DNA from: Oopsacas minuta
Taxonomy: Eukaryota > Porifera > Hexactinellida > Lyssacinosida > Leucopsacidae
Length of the DNA stretch: 64,000 nucleotides
Assembly: GCA_024704765.1 (NCBI GenBank)
Contig: JAKMXF010000301.1
Coordinates: 1-64,000, forward strand
Reading direction: 5' to 3'
In this document: piece by piece, positions 47,970 through 59,829 of the stretch
Layout of the letters: each line of letters begins with the position of its first letter
Position numbering within the stretch: position 1 is the stretch's first letter
Position numbers and translations under genes: made by a program
Notes under the pieces: model-generated
What the model was told of the DNA's origin: nothing
Seen by the model: the letters and a program-made list of their open reading frames with translations, nothing else
Database searches by the model: none

Positions 47970-49855
47970 TGAGAAAGAGATAAAAATATAGTATGAATTC
48001 CAACACCTATAAAACAGCATAATATTAGAATACAAGACTACCATAATCAATAAAATATGAATTACAATATAAATGGAAAAATTAAGAGCAAAAAGATGAT
48101 TAGTATATATCCAGGCAGAGTTGACAAATGGGGCATTTGCCTGGATATGTAATTCCCTGAACATTCCGCGGATGATGCATTAAAATTCGGTTCTAGGTTC
48201 CACCAAGTTCGAAATAATAGCCCTGCATGGCTGCAGTATACACGATCCTGGGACCACTGCTGAGTACTATAGTGGCTAATCATTAAAAGATATTATTTCA
48301 CTCAAATCGAAAAATAATTTCAATTGCATTGGTTTCTACCTTCTAATGGACACTCAATGCAGGGCATGATCTTGTTGAATAAAGACGCCCATATAATATT
48401 TTTCCTAACCAAATCCAGGAATCTTGCGAAAATTCACCGAATAGTCTACAAATTGTTGAATAGACATAATCTGGCCAATCTGGTATATAAAATAGCCTTA
48501 TGATGAAAAGAAATACCTTATTAAATAATGTGTATTATTCATCAATATTTTTACATGACTTATTAGCATACTTTAATCAATTATACTATCAAATAACATC
48601 ATTTATACAGCAAAGGGTTGATACGAGCAATTATAGAACGAATCCTGTTTTAATGAGAACAAAATCCTTGGGAAATATGGAGATTTTTGAAAATTAAATG
48701 CTATAATAATAGTGTAAACTGACATCCAGTCTGAATTTACTAAATTTGATGATCGAGTATATAAATAAAATACACTAACAGAATAAGGTACTTGAACACA
48801 ACAATTTCATAATTGTATATCATATCTATATAGCGAATATTGAAAATAATATTTACCTGACTAAATAAGTGAAAACTTTCAAATTAGACAATTTCTTGTT
48901 ATAATTTGTACATTAAATATATAATGAGATAATGAATTTTTCAATTGGGAGCTGCACAAATATCAAGTGAGGAGGAATAATATGATAGCATATTCGAACT
49001 TGAGTGCCTGTATTAACTAAGTATGACTATGCATTATAATTGAAATCATATCCTGTTGAACTATTACCATTTTCATATTTGTCCTACGTGAGATAGAAGT
49101 AGCACATATCAATTATGTGTGTCACATTTCGTATGTGAACAATAATGGTGAGAATAATTTCAAAATTTCTAACTATACAATTATTTGCAAATGTTTATAG
49201 AAACCAAATATATTTTACACAGTATCTCATTTTCGTGTCCGTAATCCGTAGATGTGCTAAATCTCCCACATGTTGCACAAATATTAAAATGTAAATAAAT
49301 CAACAAGACAATACCAAATTTTCATCCTGGGGAAATAAAGACCTTTGACCTCAAATATGACATCACAATTGTTCCTTCTCATTTTAATTCTGTGCAATTA
49401 ACTTTTGAAAATATATTAGCTCATTATCTACTTAATGAGCAAAGTGTGACTATAAAATAACAAATCGCAAAGATCTCTATATTTAGTAAGGACAATGTTA
49501 ACTAACATAGTCAAATAGGTATTTCAGGCATAATATCGTATGCATAATCAAATATTCGTGGTAGAGTCAGGATTCAAAATATTATGTTAGTGGTGTGCAA
49601 GCATTGTGTCTGGGGGTTATTGTAGTTACCTAATTCCTTCAATGTAATGAGTTTCGCATAATTATAAGCTGTGTTAATGTAGAAGCCTTTATTTGGATAC
49701 AATGTGAAGAGTATCTGTGATAATCGTTTGCTGGGATTTTAATTGACTGACCGAAAAATAATCCAGCGCATTAATAAAATAATAAAATCCATATGATTGG
49801 TAGATTTCAGTTATTATGTGACCCAAAAAATGGGTCACATCGGATTAGAATTATA
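47970..49855. other. Region upstream of the recognised MFSD2-like exons; no exon confirmed
   Basis: Earlier MFSD2 exons should lie on the minus strand at higher coordinates, but no conserved early motif was found here. A diverged copy of the 28.6-kb dispersed repeat lies at 49415-49565. A small hairpin (gtgacccaaaaaatgggtcac) lies at 49818-49838. Confidence 0.4.
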
Positions 49856-49859
49856 TTTA

Positions 49860-51204
49860 CAGGGTGTATAATGATTGATGCCCTCTAATACAAGAATATT
49901 TATTAATGAAATGGGTTAAGAATATATAATAATTCATTTGCCTATATATGCCGCCGTTAGTTTGATAAATTTTTTGATGCGTTCGGGCATTCCTCTATAC
50001 ATTTTGTCCAAAATATCCGGTTGGATTTGGGACCAAGCTAATTTTACCTTCCTGATCGGCATTTCTGTATTTGTTGAAGGTGCCATTGTATCTACCTCAG
50101 TTTGGAGAATTGACCAGAGGTTCTCTATTGGATTTAGATCCGGTGAGTTTCCTGGCCAAATACCTTTAGCCCAAAAGCCTTTCAGGTTGTTCTTATACCA
50201 TTCTTGGGATATTTTTACGTGATGCGTAAGTGCACCATCCTGTTGAAAGATGGATTTGGACATCTCTGGCAGCTTAGCTATGCTTAAAACATTACCAATT
50301 TTCGCTTTCTTCGCATTGCAGAAAGGAGGGAATTCTTCAAAATGTCTTCCACATAGTCCTGCTGTTATGGTTTGTCCTTTGGGAACAATATGTAATTCTG
50401 AGAGTGCACAGTAAGATATCATGCCCCACACATGTATTTTGCTCGGAAATTTGACCCTCTTGACTGGTGGAATTTGTGAAGTATCTTTAGCCCAGATACG
50501 ATCGTTTTGTCGATTCGGAGGGTGCAAAATTTCAAATGGAGATTCGTCAGAAAATAGGACACGTTTCCAGTCTTCAACATTCCAATTTCTCCGTTCTTTA
50601 CAGAAATTCAGCCTGGCCGCAAGCTGTTTTTCGGTCAGCAGCGGGTGTCGTTGTCGCTTATAGGGTTTAACTTGAAGGGTCTTCCTTAAATAATTATGAA
50701 CCGTGCCATGAGTGATAGGAACTCCACTAGCAGTTATTCTCTTGGCTAGCTTTCGAGTGGATTGGTTTCTTTTACTTATTAATTTAGCCAAAATTATTTT
50801 CACAACTCTAGGGATGGATGATTCTGGCCCACGGCCCCCTTTATTCTGAAGGGACTCCCTTTTTGTACCGACTCTACCAACGTCTGATTGTGCTAATATC
50901 TTCCCCTATTAACTTAGAGCATTTTCTTTGCGTAAATCCTGCTTCTAACACCCCAATAGCTTGAATTCGAGAAGATAGAGGATGCTCTTTTACCATATTT
51001 AATAGACTAATTGTCAAGAAAAAAGCAAAGATTAATTTTCGTATAAATATAGGAACGAGTTAGATGAAATAGTATTAAAGATTATGTGTATTGATAACTA
51101 AAAGGTAAGAGATTAAGATACATTAAATTAGATTCATTTTACTAGTGTAAATACAAAGGTTATACATAAATATAAATATAGCGCATCAATCATCATACAC
51201 CCTG
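49860..51204. mobile_element. Tc1-like transposon, both ends present
   Basis: Left end cagggtgtataatgattgat follows TA (49858-49859). Right end, inverted, cagggtgtatgatgattgat is followed by TA (51205-51206). It is 1345 bp long, typical of a single-gene Tc1 element. The ends differ at one base in the first 20. Confidence 0.92.
49934..50885 (-). CDS. Tc1-like transposase, DD37E type
   Basis: The main frame runs from about 50885 to 49934. Upstream codons to about 51000 encode HTH-like sequence (CSKLIGEDISTI) in a frame shifted by one base near 50885, so the N-terminal start is damaged. A second HTH (RKLAKRITASGVPITHGTVHNYL) precedes the catalytic domain. Counted from residue 1 at 50803, D86 (VLFSDESPF), D189 (IFQQDGALTHH) and E227 (SPDLNPIENLW) form the triad, with 37 residues between the last two, as in DD37E elements described from mosquitoes. 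Apart from the N-terminal shift the frame is whole, so the copy is fairly young. Confidence 0.85.
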
Positions 51205-51206
51205 TA

Positions 51207-52639
51207 TAGTTATTGGAGTTAGTGGGTCTGAATAAATTATGGCAAACTAGTAAATTAATGATTTTGTAAATGAGATGTTGAAGGTAATATGCAAATTGGC
51301 AAGGAAAACATTATCACTAAACCAATAGGCCAGGCGATAATACTTACATCCGAGAGGCATTACTATTACTGATCTCAACTAGAACAATAGCATAATAGCA
51401 TTAGCTGAAGACCAGGATCTACAATTGTATAAGTCTGTGTGAAAGTGTAGGTTTCCCGTTAGTGTATTACAGCGATTACCAATCACTTAACAAGTTGGCC
51501 CATTATACTAAATTTAACATATTCTGTCGACTCCCCTGGCCCATGCACTAATGGGAGTGTAAAGTAAGATGAATAGATAATAACCGTCGATTTGAGTAAA
51601 AGTAAGATTCAAATATCATCAATAACAAATACAAATGCTAGATCAAAGAATTAACATATGCTTAACCCACAAGATATGGAATATAATCTTCCAATTGTAT
51701 TCTACCAGAAATAACTCAAGATTAACATGCAAATTGTGACAGAATCGAAATATTTAGCAGGGAAAATATACAATGCCACTTACAGTCCAAATTCAACTCA
51801 ATTTGAAGACAGTAAAATGCATATAACTCTTTGACTTTAAATCAAAACGAATTTTGACGTCAAATCGCTATCCGTAATCAGTGAAAGATTTCGTGTGAGT
51901 GGTCATTCCAATATATTTGGGAATACTTTTCCAAAAGTTTTGCCAGCAACACAGGAATCTCTAAATAATAGGCGTAGCTAGGGGTTGTTGGCAACCCCGA
52001 CCTATTGTCAGCAACGCCTGGTTTACTGGGGATCCATGCAATTTAAATCTCATTGGGGTTGCTAGCAATCTCAGGGGAAATCTCATAGAGGAAAGATAGC
52101 TACGGCGCTGGACAAAGAAATGGCAACATTTCATTCTCAAAATTTTGTACTAACATTATCGAGTGCCCCTTGTTCGGTTGCCGAGTCTAGATGCACATAT
52201 CAACTATGGATTGCATCTGTACACACGATTTCCAGATCTCTTTATCAACCCACATAATTCTTTTGAGGATTCTACAGATTTTATCAAGATGATTTTATCA
52301 TATTTATATGATAAACTTCAACAATGCATTCATAATTTATCACTGAAATGGTGATCACTATAATTATCTCACACTAGGGCTATATTTTGTTATTATCAAT
52401 ATATATCCTAAGGATTCTGCCTTCGTGTGCACCCATTATATCTACATTACTATATTATCTAATGAAATCATCGTAATCGTCATTTTCAATTTTCTGATAT
52501 TAGGCAACGTATATGTATACTCAAAATTATAGTTTGGGGTACTTTATATCTTTGATCGTTTTCAAGATGCTATAATCGTCTAAAATTGATATTGATGATC
52601 TTATCCAATTTTGATTCAGATGATTGTTTTCAATAAATT
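51207..52639. other. Non-coding AT-rich interval
   Basis: No supported gene. A locally GC-richer stretch at 51960-52100 has inverted gttgc..caaccc motifs (ggggttgttggcaacccc around 51980) that suggest a decayed repeat. Confidence 0.45.
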
Positions 52640-52740
52640 TACAATGTCGCCACATGTGAGTAGCAAAGAAATGTAATCGTTGGATTTAGAGAAAATCTAA
52701 CGATTACATTTCTTTGCTACTCACATGTGGTTACATTGTA
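52640..52740. repeat. 101-bp near-perfect hairpin
   Basis: Two arms of about 49 bp (tacaatgt.., cacatgtgagtagcaaagaa.., then aatgtaatcgtt) pair with about three mismatches around a tiny loop. The ends are TACAATGT...ACATTGTA, so the structure could be a minute TA-flanked foldback MITE. It is non-coding. Confidence 0.85.
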
Positions 52741-52784
52741 GTTAACCCTGGACCTTTAACGAAGGGTAAGTATTTTCAAGGTAA

Positions 52785-55275
52785 ATGTATATAGTATATA
52801 TTTTTTCTACCAATTTCAAAGTCAACAGAAATTCTCGAATGGGTATTCTATTTCTAGTTGTGAAGGCACTGTTCGCATTGGAATTCGAATGGTCTGAAAA
52901 TAAAATTATCAAAAAGAAAACGAGAATTGGCATTACCAAAATCCATTTGGTGAGAAATTATCTAAAGTTATATTTGGTAGAAAGTGTACTAGCCAACGTG
53001 CAAATAATGAACTTATGGAGTGAAACTGAACAACAATTCATCACAATTTCATGAGTATATTAATGCCTAGAGAACATGAAGAACTTACTCCGATTTTATC
53101 AATTAATATAAATATTCAACAGTTTAGAACCTCATTCTGGATTCGGGATAGAAAATCTCAAATTCCATCATATCAAAGTAACAATTTAGAAATGTAGATG
53201 GTGTTAGTACTAGGTATGTTGATTCAATTCTTCCATATGTACATCCTGGCTAGAACAACAAGAATTTCAGCAACTTTTATGAACAATTTGGGGAGTTGTC
53301 AACTCTGGATAATATGACAACAAAAATAATGACAGAAATAATTGAAATTCCAAATTTTATTGATTCCTCCACTGAATAAAAAAGAATGGGACAGTATATG
53401 CCCACAGATTAAAGTAAAACATTTGAACATCAATGGACAAGCATAGTTAGTCAAAATTATCAATTTCTTCCTTTTTGCGTTATTATATTTCTCTACCATC
53501 GTATTAAGATGAAATCTCCATTCAGAAATAGCTCGTAGCTTGTTGGAGAATCAAATAGTATATTCAAGAACTGCAAGAAAAATCAATTCTGGCTAAAGAA
53601 TACTCCTGAACTTGGAACAGAGAATGTCATTTAACAATGTAAATGTCTTGGGTAAGATTTCCTATCAACATTTGATAGCACTCTTTCATATCGTGAAAAT
53701 CATCTGGCCAGGAAAGGGTATTTTTTGACGGACAATTGGCTCATAGCTCGACAAGAAACTTTCACTATAACCAATGTAAACAATCAAATAGTTTAGAAGG
53801 TTTGAAGCATGGTAATCTTACTTTTTCTCAAACCTCAAAAGGCTCTTAGAAAGTTAAACTAGAACACGAATCAAAAAATTAATTAAGTGATTATATATGG
53901 CAAAATATCATAATAACTCAACAGACATACAAAAGTACTAGTAAAGGAACTAATATTAATGAATATTTATAGCCTGTATCTTGTTATCCAATCATTATTC
54001 CTATGCACACTGAGGGACAATTATTACTCAACAAAAGGTGTCAGCCTGGAAATCTGACATTGCATTTGCATGCAACTGGTTCAATTGTAAAAAATTGAGA
54101 AAATGCATAAAAGAATGGTATTTTATGCATTAACAGTGAAACATCCAGAGGCTAAAACTTCTCCTACATCTCATTCTACAAAATCTATAAACTCTATCCA
54201 AAAATAAATTTCTGCAAGAAAACATGCAATATTATTTTCCAAATCTACCTGAGTATTTGGCAACACATTATATAACAAATAGTACTTATGGACTGGCTTG
54301 ATAAGTGGCCAGGCCTTATATTACTTTGAAATGTAAATGATACTTTTACAACCACCATTGTCAAAAATGAAGCAATATTGTGCAATATATAATATTTAAA
54401 ATAAGAAACAAAAATAATACCAGGTGATTTATAAAAGGGATTTATGAGGAATTTTCTAGTAGAATTAAAGCATCTGATTTAATTCCTTTCAATTAACAAC
54501 AAAATGTTGAAGAAAACAAAAACGGAAAAGGGAGAGATTGTACACAAATAGAAGAAATAAGTGAAAGAAAAAAGACAAATCTTAGTTATTTCAAACCATG
54601 TCAATTACCCAAAAGTAACTTTTGTGAAAAGAGTTTGAAATACAAGAAAACTATACCTAAACCTTATAAAACAGAGAAATAAGAGGTAGTAAAAGGTTGG
54701 AACATCAAGAAATATCAGAGATCAGTCCGTGCGAAATCCAAAGTGATGATAGCATCCTTGATCAGGGATCATATGGTGTTATTTTTATGATAATTTGTTA
54801 CCTCTTACCCCTGATTGACTATGGCAGAAATGTAAAGAATTTCATATGTAATATTTGTAAGTGGCGTTATTTATGGAAAGGAAGCTATTGATAAATCATT
54901 AGAAATTTGTGAGCGCTGGACTAAAGAAAAGTGAATATCTCCCGAAGGCTATTTTTTCTTTAGTTCTCTATCTTATGTAATCACGGGCTCAGATCATTGT
55001 CATAAAGAAATTAGAGAATGGTAACTCAGGAAAATGAGTAATAAGTTTTGCATACCATGCACGAACTATAGGATTTGCATCCTAAGCAGCGTTGTAGCAA
55101 GATTGAAGAGTACATAACTATAAGTATGATGGATCGGGTAGGGTCTTATGGAACTGACCTAGAAGGATTTTTAGCAGCACAACTCCTGAGCATAGATAAT
55201 TTGGTATTTAAAATGCAAATTGTTGTTGAAATATATTTTCCTTTATGGATTCAATATGAGATACGATGTATATAA
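52785..55275 (+). pseudogene. Second OTU-MULE copy, heavily decayed and internally deleted
   Basis: The plus strand retains the block around the first catalytic Asp of the 4-7 kb element. At about 54060-54150, LHATGSIVKK is followed in a shifted frame by VFYALTVKHPEAKTSPTS, where the other copy has DATGSLIKK and YYYALTLQHPVYCTSPVP. The essential Asp has become His. Pieces of the region before the last catalytic Glu (LPEYLATHYI) follow at about 54240-54400, so several hundred bases are missing. At 54945-55000 the OTU start reads EGYFFFSSLSYVITGSDHCHKEI, with the Cys replaced by Phe. The OTU core SMMDRVGSYGTDLEGFLAAQ follows at 55126-55185. The part before 54060 is assigned only by position. 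Confidence 0.6.
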
Positions 55276-55857
55276 CATAACTGAGAAGTACATGTTTTGC
55301 GCTTGTATATCAGTCATCTTCAACCAGCGACTAAAGTGAACACGTTGGGAAAATGTGTTTATGGAGGGATATGTAAAGAATTTTATCTAACTCAATGACT
55401 CCACTCCTTCGACATTGGCACTACAGAATCAATGCTGAGAAATTAGTTTAGATAAAACCATTATTGCCAAATTATAGATATAGATTTAGATTGCAGCATT
55501 GTAGGAAATTGCATTCAAAAGATTTATGATACATAATTCTATTCTATATAGAATGAAAGTGTGACTTATAGAAGCAATAAACTGAAATGTCATAAAAATG
55601 GCGGAATGCCCTTAGGCCAGCACTGTGAATTACCAACGGAGATCACTTTAAGTCTGTAGGTTTTACAGTTGTTAAAATGGGTACAAAATGTTGGTCTATT
55701 TCGCTCCTAACTTCACACTAAAAATCTTTGATCACCTTCACATGTACAACTTTGGCAAATACAGTGATCTACTTTCAGTGACACATCATGCACTTATAGT
55801 CAAATTTCTTACATATAGAGGTGCTAAAATTATGTATCAGGGCATGTCTACTAAATA
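55276..55857. other. Non-coding interval
   Basis: No recognisable gene. It may include the decayed 3' end of the OTU-MULE copy. A short open frame at 55688-55921 has no recognisable motif and runs into the neighbouring Tigger-like element. Confidence 0.4.
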
Positions 55858-56638
55858 CAGTGGAAGCCACTTAATCGGGACTCGGATAATCGGGACTCGG
55901 ATAATCGGGATATCCACTTAAACGAGACAATAGTTTGGGGACAGATTTTTACATAGAAAAATCGTCAGATAATTGGGGCATTGAATCGGTTAATTGGGAT
56001 TTTTTCTCCCGATAACCCGAATATTTAAAGTTCATAATCGGTTATTTAGAATTTCTTATCCCGATTTACCGGATATGAATTATATTCGCTTTATTAGGAT
56101 TTCTATCCCAATTTTACGATTGTATATTTATTCAGAATCATTGTAAAATGGTTTGTTCTAAAACTATGAATTTGAATATTATTTACAATCATAACAATAC
56201 AACACCAATGCGATTACCATTTACTATACTAAGATTATTAACATTGCTCACTTGCCTCAGTTTCCATTGGCTATTCCAGTGTATAATTCCCTCAATAATG
56301 GTCACACTATTGCATATCAAAACGTTTTTGCATGGGTTGCAGTAATAAGCACATGCTTTATTATTTAAACTTTACTTTCTTACTTTCTAAGTATATAGCG
56401 TAACGCATTTTATGACCTCTTGGACCGGAACTATACTCATACTGCAACCAAATCTCTACTAGACCCTAGATAAATCAGGATTAGTAGTATAGAAATAAGA
56501 TATATCTGGTCATGTGACAAGGAAAATCTTATTTTGAATATTTGAATAATCATATCGGTTAATCAGTTAATCGGAACAATCAGTTAATCGAGACAAAACA
56601 TTGACTCCCTAGCTGTCCCGATTAAGTGGCTTCCACTG
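55858..56638. mobile_element. Tigger-like non-autonomous element (781 bp)
   Basis: Left end cagtggaagccacttaatcg follows TA (55856-55857); the right end is an exact inverted match of these bases up to 56638. Repeats of actcggataatcggg lie directly inside the left end and gttaatc motifs inside the right end. The interior is AT-rich without a transposase. Confidence 0.85.
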
Positions 56639-56639
56639 T

Positions 56640-57937
56640 GGTATATTGTCTTATACTCTCATAGCTGATCCCCGAATAGAATCATGTATACTTTCCAACC
56701 AAAGCTATAAAGAAGCAGAGGAATTCCTAGTCGTGCCTTGATGGTTTCAAAAAGTTAGATAAATAGGCTGTAATGTATATTAAGCGTCGATATGTTGATC
56801 AGAGCGCATAAACACTATAAGAATTGTTCCAGAGAGTTACTGCTCGCTCCCGGTGTGATCTCATCTTTGTGATGACATGTACTACAAAAAAAGGGATGTA
56901 GGGATAGAAGGGCCAATCGGAAGCATTTACTGGACATGAATTGGCATTTATTTGAGCAAAGTTTGGTATATGAAGGTATCAACTATAGTGTTTTAATGTC
57001 TAAAGCAGAGTTACACGTTAGGCGAAAGTTCTAACCGCAGCTCGGCCCGAAATATTAGTAACCCTGCCTGCGCTAGCAAATGCATTATTCTTCTCGTAAG
57101 AAACCTACAAAGCATGTAAGACCCGGAGAAATTACCGTTCAATTTACTCCAAAGTATTCCTAAAGGATAACTCTTGACAATTCTTATAGTAACCTGAGAT
57201 TGCGGAACTGTGCTAAGCTGTTTAACGCGTGGGTCAAAGTGTGAGTATTTCACGTCCGACAAAATTGTGATGGTTGTGTTTTTCAATTTTAGATCACTAT
57301 CCCTATCATAATTTTGGGGTATATTGGGATTATTGTTGACTTGCTCATGCTAAATTTGTTTTGTAAATTCTTATATACAAATAACACATTCATTTGGGAG
57401 AAATGTTCCAGTTTCATATTATCGACGATAATAGAATTTCCCATCAAAATGTATCCAATTCCTATTATCCCTGGTTAAAAGTAGTGATCAGATCAGACAG
57501 AAGTTAGACAGACGAGGTTATTCAAGTAGCATAAAGAGAAAGCCCTGTTGATGAAGATAGTGAAAGAAGTCACAAAGGGGGACGCTTTGGTGGTGACAAA
57601 GTTACAAAGAAGAATAAGCATAACATGTTCAAAAGCTAGCCGGAATTACAGGAAGACACCTGGCGGTGTGAAGAGGAAAGTTAGAGAGCGTAGCATCTAT
57701 ATGCAATTAACTCCAAAATAATACAGAAGCTCTGACGAGTCTGATACCTTGTGTAGCATATGTCACGATAGATAACCAAAACCTATACAAAAAGAGGCGA
57801 ATCGGAAAGAAGAATCGATCATAATGCGAGGGCTATGATATCTGCAATGATTAAGTTCAGGTTCATGTTACAGTACTGATGCAGATCATGTGACACTGCA
57901 GGATCTTTCACCTTCGGTAAGTGTTCATGATACATTA
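56640..57937. other. Non-coding interval
   Basis: No supported gene. Small open frames carry no recognisable motif. The part 57480-57900 is less AT-rich than the rest but has stops in all frames. Confidence 0.4.
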
Positions 57938-59155
57938 CAGGGTGTCTAATAAGTTCTGTTATACATTTTCGCGCCTTAGACTGTAGATATTAATATGCTT
58001 ATGAAGTAATCTTCTAGAATTTCTTGTAGCATTTTTAGCGTTCTTTCGAATTATACCAAGTATATATCATTCAAGTTGATGAGTTCCCAGAAAATCACAA
58101 ATCTGGGTTTAGCAACAGTGAAATTCTAAAAAGGCCAAAAATGATAAAGTCAATCCCATGTTGATCTATTGCACAATAAAACGTTATATAGAGACTGGGA
58201 GCGTGTCTGACAGAAAACGAATTGGTCGTCCAAGATCCGCTCGCACACCAGCCCTGAAGAATAGTGTTAGATGTCGAATCCTGAGAAATCCCCGGCGTTC
58301 AATGCCAAAAATGTCTCGTGAATTCTGTGTCAATCACGAAACGATGCGGAAATTGGTTGTAGTAGACCTAGGAATGAAGTCCTATAAGAGGGAAAACGTA
58401 TACCATCTTAACGACTCCATACGTCGTAAGCGACTCGAAAGATGCATACAACTAAAAGCCCGATTCGCTCCTGGGACTGAAGATCAGATTCTTTTATCAG
58501 ATGAGAAGCTGTTCACCGTTGAGGAGGCAAGCAATGGTCAAAACGGCCGTATTCTTGCATCTCAAAGTCAGGATATCCCAGATAGCATCAAGTACATTGA
58601 TAGAGTCCAGAAGCCTCTTTCTCTGATGGTATGTGCGGGAGTGTCTGCAGATTCACGGACAAACCTGATTTCTGTCCACCAAGGAATTAAAGTAAACTCC
58701 CAGACCTACAGAGAGCTGGTCTTGGAGCCTGAAATTGCGTCTGCTGGTGAGAAGTACCTTCAAAACCATCCTTGGATTTACCAACAAGACTCTGCGCCTG
58801 CACATGCTTCAAAAGTATCCCAGGGTTGGTTCCGAGAGCAAAATATCGATTTCATAAGTAAGGAGGGATGGCCACCATCAAGTCCAGATTTAAACCCACT
58901 CGACTATTCTGTTTGGGCAAACTTGGAGAGCCGGGCCTGTGCAAAATCTCACAAGAGTTTGGAGTCCCTCAAAGTTAGTTTGTTGAGCGAATGGCAGAAA
59001 ATCTCACAGGAGGAGCTGCGAAAAGGTGTCAATCAGTTTCGGAGGAGGCTAACTTCCGTAATTCATAAAAAGGGAGGCTATATTCAATGATATTTGTGAT
59101 GTAATTAGGAACATAAGTCCTAAGAAAATAGAAGGTTTCATGGCTTTACAATGGA
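57938..59155 (+). mobile_element. maT-like (DD37D) transposon, left end present, right end lost
   Basis: The left end cagggtgtctaataagttc follows TA at 57936-57937, 220 bp before the transposase. The matching inverted right end was not found before the adjoining mariner end at 59186, so the right terminus is deleted or replaced. Confidence 0.6.
58158..59090 (+). CDS. maT-like transposase, DD37D type
   Basis: 310-residue frame from an ATG. The N-terminal part includes IKRYIETGSVSDRKR and the GRPRSART minor-groove-type motif, followed by a second HTH. The catalytic domain has D115 (ILLSDEKLF), D211 (IYQQDSAPAHA) and D249 (SPDLNPLDYSVW), with 37 residues between the last two, the maT/DD37D signature of the Tc1/mariner group. 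The usual first HTH should lie just upstream, but frames there are interrupted, so the protein is probably N-terminally truncated. The remaining frame has no stop. Confidence 0.85.
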   Translation: MLIYCTIKRYIETGSVSDRKRIGRPRSARTPALKNSVRCRILRNPRRSMPKMSREFCVNHETMRKLVVVDLGMKSYKRENVYHLNDSIRRKRLERCIQLKARFAPGTEDQILLSDEKLFTVEEASNGQNGRILASQSQDIPDSIKYIDRVQKPLSLMVCAGVSADSRTNLISVHQGIKVNSQTYRELVLEPEIASAGEKYLQNHPWIYQQDSAPAHASKVSQGWFREQNIDFISKEGWPPSSPDLNPLDYSVWANLESRACAKSHKSLESLKVSLLSEWQKISQEELRKGVNQFRRRLTSVIHKKGGYIQ

Positions 59156-59185
59156 TAAATTTGAAATTATTGGGGAATTGATATA

Positions 59186-59825
59186 CTAGGGCGTTCAATA
59201 AGTCTTGCGGGTGATATCATAGAATATGATACAAACACTGTACACACTAATTCACTATATTATTTTTCAAAGTAATCTCCTCCTGCAGATACACAAAGTT
59301 TTAACCTTTCCAGCCACTTGTGAAACACATTTCTGTACTCTTCTTCGGGGATGGGTTTGAAGTACTGGTACAGGCCAGTTCCGAGTGCTTGTAATGTGTT
59401 AAAATCTTTGCCTTGAAGATAGATTTTACGCCTGGGGAGTAGCCAAAAATCACACGGAGCTAGGTCTGGTGAGTATGGTGGATGGGGGAGTAATGCTAAC
59501 CCTTCTACATCCAAGAAATTTTTGGTAAGCTTAGCTGTATGGGAACTGGCGTTATCAATTAAAATCTTCATTCCTCGAGTTCCGGATTTCGGGCGGTACT
59601 TTTCTATATTTTTATCAAATTTGGAAGCACTTGCTCTGTAAAGAAAATAACAATAACAGCCTTGCCACTCCCACAAGGTAATTGCAAGACAATTCCATGA
59701 CTACTGAAGAAGATGGTATACATAATCTTAGGTTTTCTGAAGTCGGGCCTAGGAATTTTCCCGGTTGTTCGTCGCCCCTCATCCATGCACAGTGTACCGA
59801 TATGGTGTATTAGGCAAAATTTCAA
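59186..59825 (-). pseudogene. 5'-truncated mariner (DD34D)
   Basis: The 3' end begins ctagggcgttcaataagtc after TA (59184-59185). Frames 59825-59604 and 59676-59260 encode the catalytic half: DEGRRTTGKIPRPDFRKPK, ILIDNASSHTAKL, then HPPYSPDLAPCDFWLL with 34 residues between the last two Asp, and EEYRNVFHKWLERLK at the end. The DNA-binding half and the 5' repeat are missing, and one frame change separates the two parts. Confidence 0.85.
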
Positions 59826-59829
59826 TCGC

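Noticed and set aside
48180-48280. tRNA-derived SINE around the ccaagttcgaaat motif
   Set aside because: Only a weak B-box resemblance, no A box at the right distance and no repeat partner in the window.
47970-48283. An upstream MFSD2 exon just before 47968
   Set aside because: The hydrophobic frames there do not match the conserved family motifs expected at this point, and no donor fitting phase 0 could be placed.
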